A stretch of DNA of 7,328 bases from DAOMFM01 sp035429825 (lineage in GTDB: Bacteria; Acidobacteriota; Blastocatellia; UBA7656; JADIYM01), in the NCBI GenBank assembly GCA_044224215.1, contig JBGAKX010000185.1, positions 1 through 7,328 on the forward strand, in the 5' to 3' direction. Below, piece after piece: positions 5,902 through 7,328 of this stretch (position 1 is its first letter; each line of letters opens with the position of its first letter). Both the position numbers and the translations under genes were made by a program. The notes beneath the pieces are model-generated. The model searched no databases. It was not told where the DNA came from and saw only the letters and a program-made list of their open reading frames with translations.

Positions 5902-5988
5902 GGAGGAGTGTCCGAGTGGCCGAAGGAGCGACGTTGGAAACGTCGTGTACGGGCAACTGTACCGTGGGTTCGAATCCCACCTCCTCCG
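5902..5988 (+). tRNA. tRNA-Ser (anticodon GGA)
   Basis: Acceptor GGAGGAG (5902-5908) pairs with CTCCTCC (5981-5987), discriminator G at 5988. The D stem is TCC/GGA. The anticodon stem CGACG/CGTCG encloses TTGGAAA with GGA at 5936-5938, reading UCC and UCU. The variable arm is a 6-bp hairpin (GTACGG/CTGTAC, loop GCAA). The T arm is GTGGG-TTCGAAT-CCCAC. CCA is not encoded: the next bases are TTC, so the tail must be added by CCA-adding enzyme, unlike the neighbouring tRNA-Ser(CGA). It begins 16 bases after that tRNA ends, suggesting one precursor. Confidence 0.97.
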
Positions 5989-6020
5989 TTCGATTCGCCC
6001 GGCAAGGGCTGGGCGCCATA

Positions 6021-6123
6021 CGGGCTCCGGACTCCGTGCGACTACAGCTTGCAAACCCCGCCAGGGCCGAGAGGCAGCAACGGTAGCGAGTACTGTAGTG
6101 TGCTGCGGATCATCCGGAGCCCG
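6021..6123 (+). ncRNA. ffs: Bacterial signal recognition particle RNA (4.5S-like)
   Basis: The RNA scaffold that binds Ffh and directs membrane proteins to FtsY and the translocon. The hallmark apical domain is present: AACCCCGCCAGG, a GCC-GAGA-GGC cap (6066-6075, GNRA tetraloop), then AGCAACGGTAGC, matching the conserved Ffh-binding symmetric and asymmetric loops. Below it the arms pair in register: CTTGC/GCGAG (6048-6052, 6086-6090, one G-U), ACTACAG/CTGTAGT (6041-6047, 6093-6099), TCCG/CGGA (6033-6036, 6106-6109) and the closing GGGCTCCGG/CCGGAGCCC (6022-6030, 6114-6122). It is the short form without an Alu domain. Mature ends are estimated; outer pairs CTGG/CCAG (6009-6012, 6124-6127) could extend it. 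No separate promoter is evident, so it may derive from the tadA-tRNA transcript. Confidence 0.93.
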
Positions 6124-6134
6124 CCAGTTTGATA

Positions 6135-6163
6135 CCGCGGATCTGCGCGAATCTGCGGCTTTT
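6135..6163 (+). terminator. Possible weak terminator or attenuator between ffs and dnaX
   Basis: CCGCGGAT (6135-6142) and ATCTGCGG (6151-6158) form an 8-bp stem with one G-U pair and an 8-nt loop, followed by CTTTTG. The U-run has only four Ts, so termination may be partial, letting some transcripts continue into dnaX. The same segment contains the direct repeat ATCTGCG at 6141 and 6151. Confidence 0.45.
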
Positions 6164-6180
6164 GTGCTTGAATACGGGAA

Positions 6181-7328
6181 ATGGCGTACGAGGTCATAGC
6201 ACGGAAATGGCGGCCGCAGACGTTCGACGAAGTCGTCGGGCAGGACGCCATCACCCAGACGCTGCGCAACGCCGTCGCGCAGGAGCGGCTCCACCACGCG
6301 TACCTCTTCACGGGCGCGCGTGGCGTCGGAAAGACGACGACGGCGCGCATTCTCGCAAAGTCGCTCAACTGCCGGACCGGAGTTACGCCGAACCCGTGCG
6401 GCGTCTGTCCGTCGTGCGTCGAGATCGCCGCGGGCGGGTCGCTCGACGTCATCGAGATCGACGCTGCGTCGCATACCGGCGTCGACAACATCCGCGACGT
6501 GGTCATCACGTCGGTCGGCATCGCCCCGGCCCGCGACCGGTACAAGGTGTTCATCGTCGACGAGGTCCACCAGTTGTCGGCCGCCGCGTTCAACGCGCTG
6601 CTCAAGACGCTCGAGGAGCCGCCGCCGCACGTGAAGTTCCTGCTCGCGACCACTGATCCGCAGAAGCTGCCGGTCACCGTGCTCTCGCGCTGCCTGCAGT
6701 TCCACCTGCGACGCCTGCCGCTGCAGCTCATCCAGGATCGCCTGACGCAGATCGCGCAGGCCGAGAAGGTCGAGTTCGAGCCGGCGGCGCTGCGCGCGGT
6801 GGCGCGCGCGGCGGAAGGCAGCATGCGCGACGCGCTCTCGCTGCTCGACCAGGTGCTCGCCTTCGGCGGTGGCCGGGCCGTAGAGTCCGAGGTGCGTGCG
6901 CTGCTCGGCACGCTCGATCGCCGCCACGTCGAAGCCATCCTGACGGCCATCGCGGCGAAGGACGGCACGGCGCTGATGCAGGCCGTCGCTCACCTCGACG
7001 AACGCGCGCCCGATTACCACCAGGCCCTCGGCGAACTCTCGGCGGCGATCCAGCGCATGGCGCTGCTGCAGGCGCTGCCCGACCTGCCGCCGGGCGAGAA
7101 CGAGGAAGAGGATGCTGCGCTGGCCGCGCTGGCGCCGCAGTTCTCGCCGGAAGACCTGCAGTTGCTCTACCAGATCGCGATCAACGCGCGGCGCGACCTC
7201 GATTACGCGCCCGATGCGCGGGCCGGCTTCGAGATGGCGTTGCTGCGCATGCTGGCGTTCCAGCCCGCGGCGAGCGGTGGGGGCACGCCGCCCGCGCCGG
7301 CACCTGCGCCGAGGCCGGGGACGAGTCG
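6181..7328 (+). CDS. dnaX: DNA polymerase III subunit tau/gamma, N-terminal part (cut by window end)
   Basis: The clamp-loader ATPase that loads the beta clamp at replication forks; tau also tethers the polymerase cores. 382 codons are visible with no stop. It opens with MAYEVIARKWRPQTFDEVVGQ, a classic DnaX start. The Walker A motif is GARGVGKT (45-52). Zinc ligands are C64, C73, C76 and C79 (the CxxC-type cluster of DnaX). DAASHTGVDNIRD follows. Walker B is VDEVH (126-130), sensor 1 ATT is at 156-158, and the SRC arginine-finger motif is at 169-171. Lid (domain II) and collar (domain III) regions follow to about residue 360, then a Gly/Pro/Ala-rich linker begins, as expected before the tau-specific domains. 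Whether a gamma form is made by frameshifting cannot be seen, because the relevant region is outside the window. The ATG at 6181 has only a weak GGGAA upstream. Confidence 0.97.
   Translation, partial: MAYEVIARKWRPQTFDEVVGQDAITQTLRNAVAQERLHHAYLFTGARGVGKTTTARILAKSLNCRTGVTPNPCGVCPSCVEIAAGGSLDVIEIDAASHTGVDNIRDVVITSVGIAPARDRYKVFIVDEVHQLSAAAFNALLKTLEEPPPHVKFLLATTDPQKLPVTVLSRCLQFHLRRLPLQLIQDRLTQIAQAEKVEFEPAALRAVARAAEGSMRDALSLLDQVLAFGGGRAVESEVRALLGTLDRRHVEAILTAIAAKDGTALMQAVAHLDERAPDYHQALGELSAAIQRMALLQALPDLPPGENEEEDAALAALAPQFSPEDLQLLYQIAINARRDLDYAPDARAGFEMALLRMLAFQPAASGGGTPPAPAPAPRPGTS

Noticed and set aside
5811..6005. Minus-strand frame giving a GGGIRTHGTVART-type peptide
   Set aside because: This is the antisense translation of the serine tRNA genes, a well-known spurious annotation in databases, not a gene.
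4859..6019. Minus-strand open frame of about 386 codons opposite the second PH-domain gene, tadA and the tRNAs
   Set aside because: It covers the conserved coding of tadA and two tRNAs on the other strand, has low-complexity Arg/Pro/Ala content and no motif.
5662..7020. Long minus-strand open frame (about 450 codons) opposite the tRNAs, ffs and dnaX
   Set aside because: It runs antisense to two perfect tRNAs, the SRP RNA and intact dnaX. Open antisense frames are expected at this GC content, and its composition is Arg-rich with no recognisable domain.
1..7328. CRISPR arrays, insertion sequences, phage or defence-system genes
   Set aside because: I saw no regularly spaced repeats, transposase motifs, integrase or restriction/toxin signatures on either strand.

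Overview
This high-GC window carries a compact, almost entirely plus-strand stretch of bacterial chromosome. Several proteins point to Acidobacteriota, possibly the Vicinamibacteria: an M14-type carboxypeptidase tail with a GATase-like domain, a secreted VWFA-related protein, and a SprT-like metallopeptidase with an acidobacterial-type N-terminal region. This is inferred from family resemblance alone, with no database search. No mobile element, CRISPR array or phage gene is visible.

Layout. Bases 1-889 hold the 3' end of the M14-type peptidase gene. Bases 930-1655 encode a cytoplasmic alpha-helical repeat protein of unknown function, followed by a strong hairpin (1664-1694). Bases 1746-2948 encode an exported VWFA-related protein whose metal-binding (MIDAS) residues appear lost. 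A SprT-like zinc peptidase gene follows with little or no gap, ending at 3699. Bases 3700-3952 form the longest gap. It holds a very strong rho-independent terminator (3832-3869) preceded by an anti-Shine-Dalgarno-like CCUCCUCC run, so it may be a small RNA or attenuator-type leader. Next come two translationally coupled membrane proteins with bacterial PH domains (3953-4480 and 4477-5256).

The right-hand part is an RNA-biology cluster: tadA (tRNA adenosine deaminase), tRNA-Ser(CGA), tRNA-Ser(GGA), the bacterial SRP RNA (ffs) and dnaX (DNA polymerase III tau/gamma, cut by the window end). The order tadA - SRP RNA - dnaX is also found in Bacillus subtilis, so it looks like an old arrangement. 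A good sigma-70-type promoter sits only a few bases upstream of tadA. No strong terminator is visible until a modest hairpin between ffs and dnaX, so tadA, both tRNAs and ffs may share one primary transcript that is cut by tRNA-processing enzymes. The tadA stop codon lies inside the 5' part of the first tRNA, so tRNA maturation would remove the stop from the tadA message.

I found no clear new defence or metabolic system. The items most worth a second look are the tadA/tRNA overlap, the possible small RNA at 3753-3869, the near-leaderless tadA promoter and the degenerate VWA domain.
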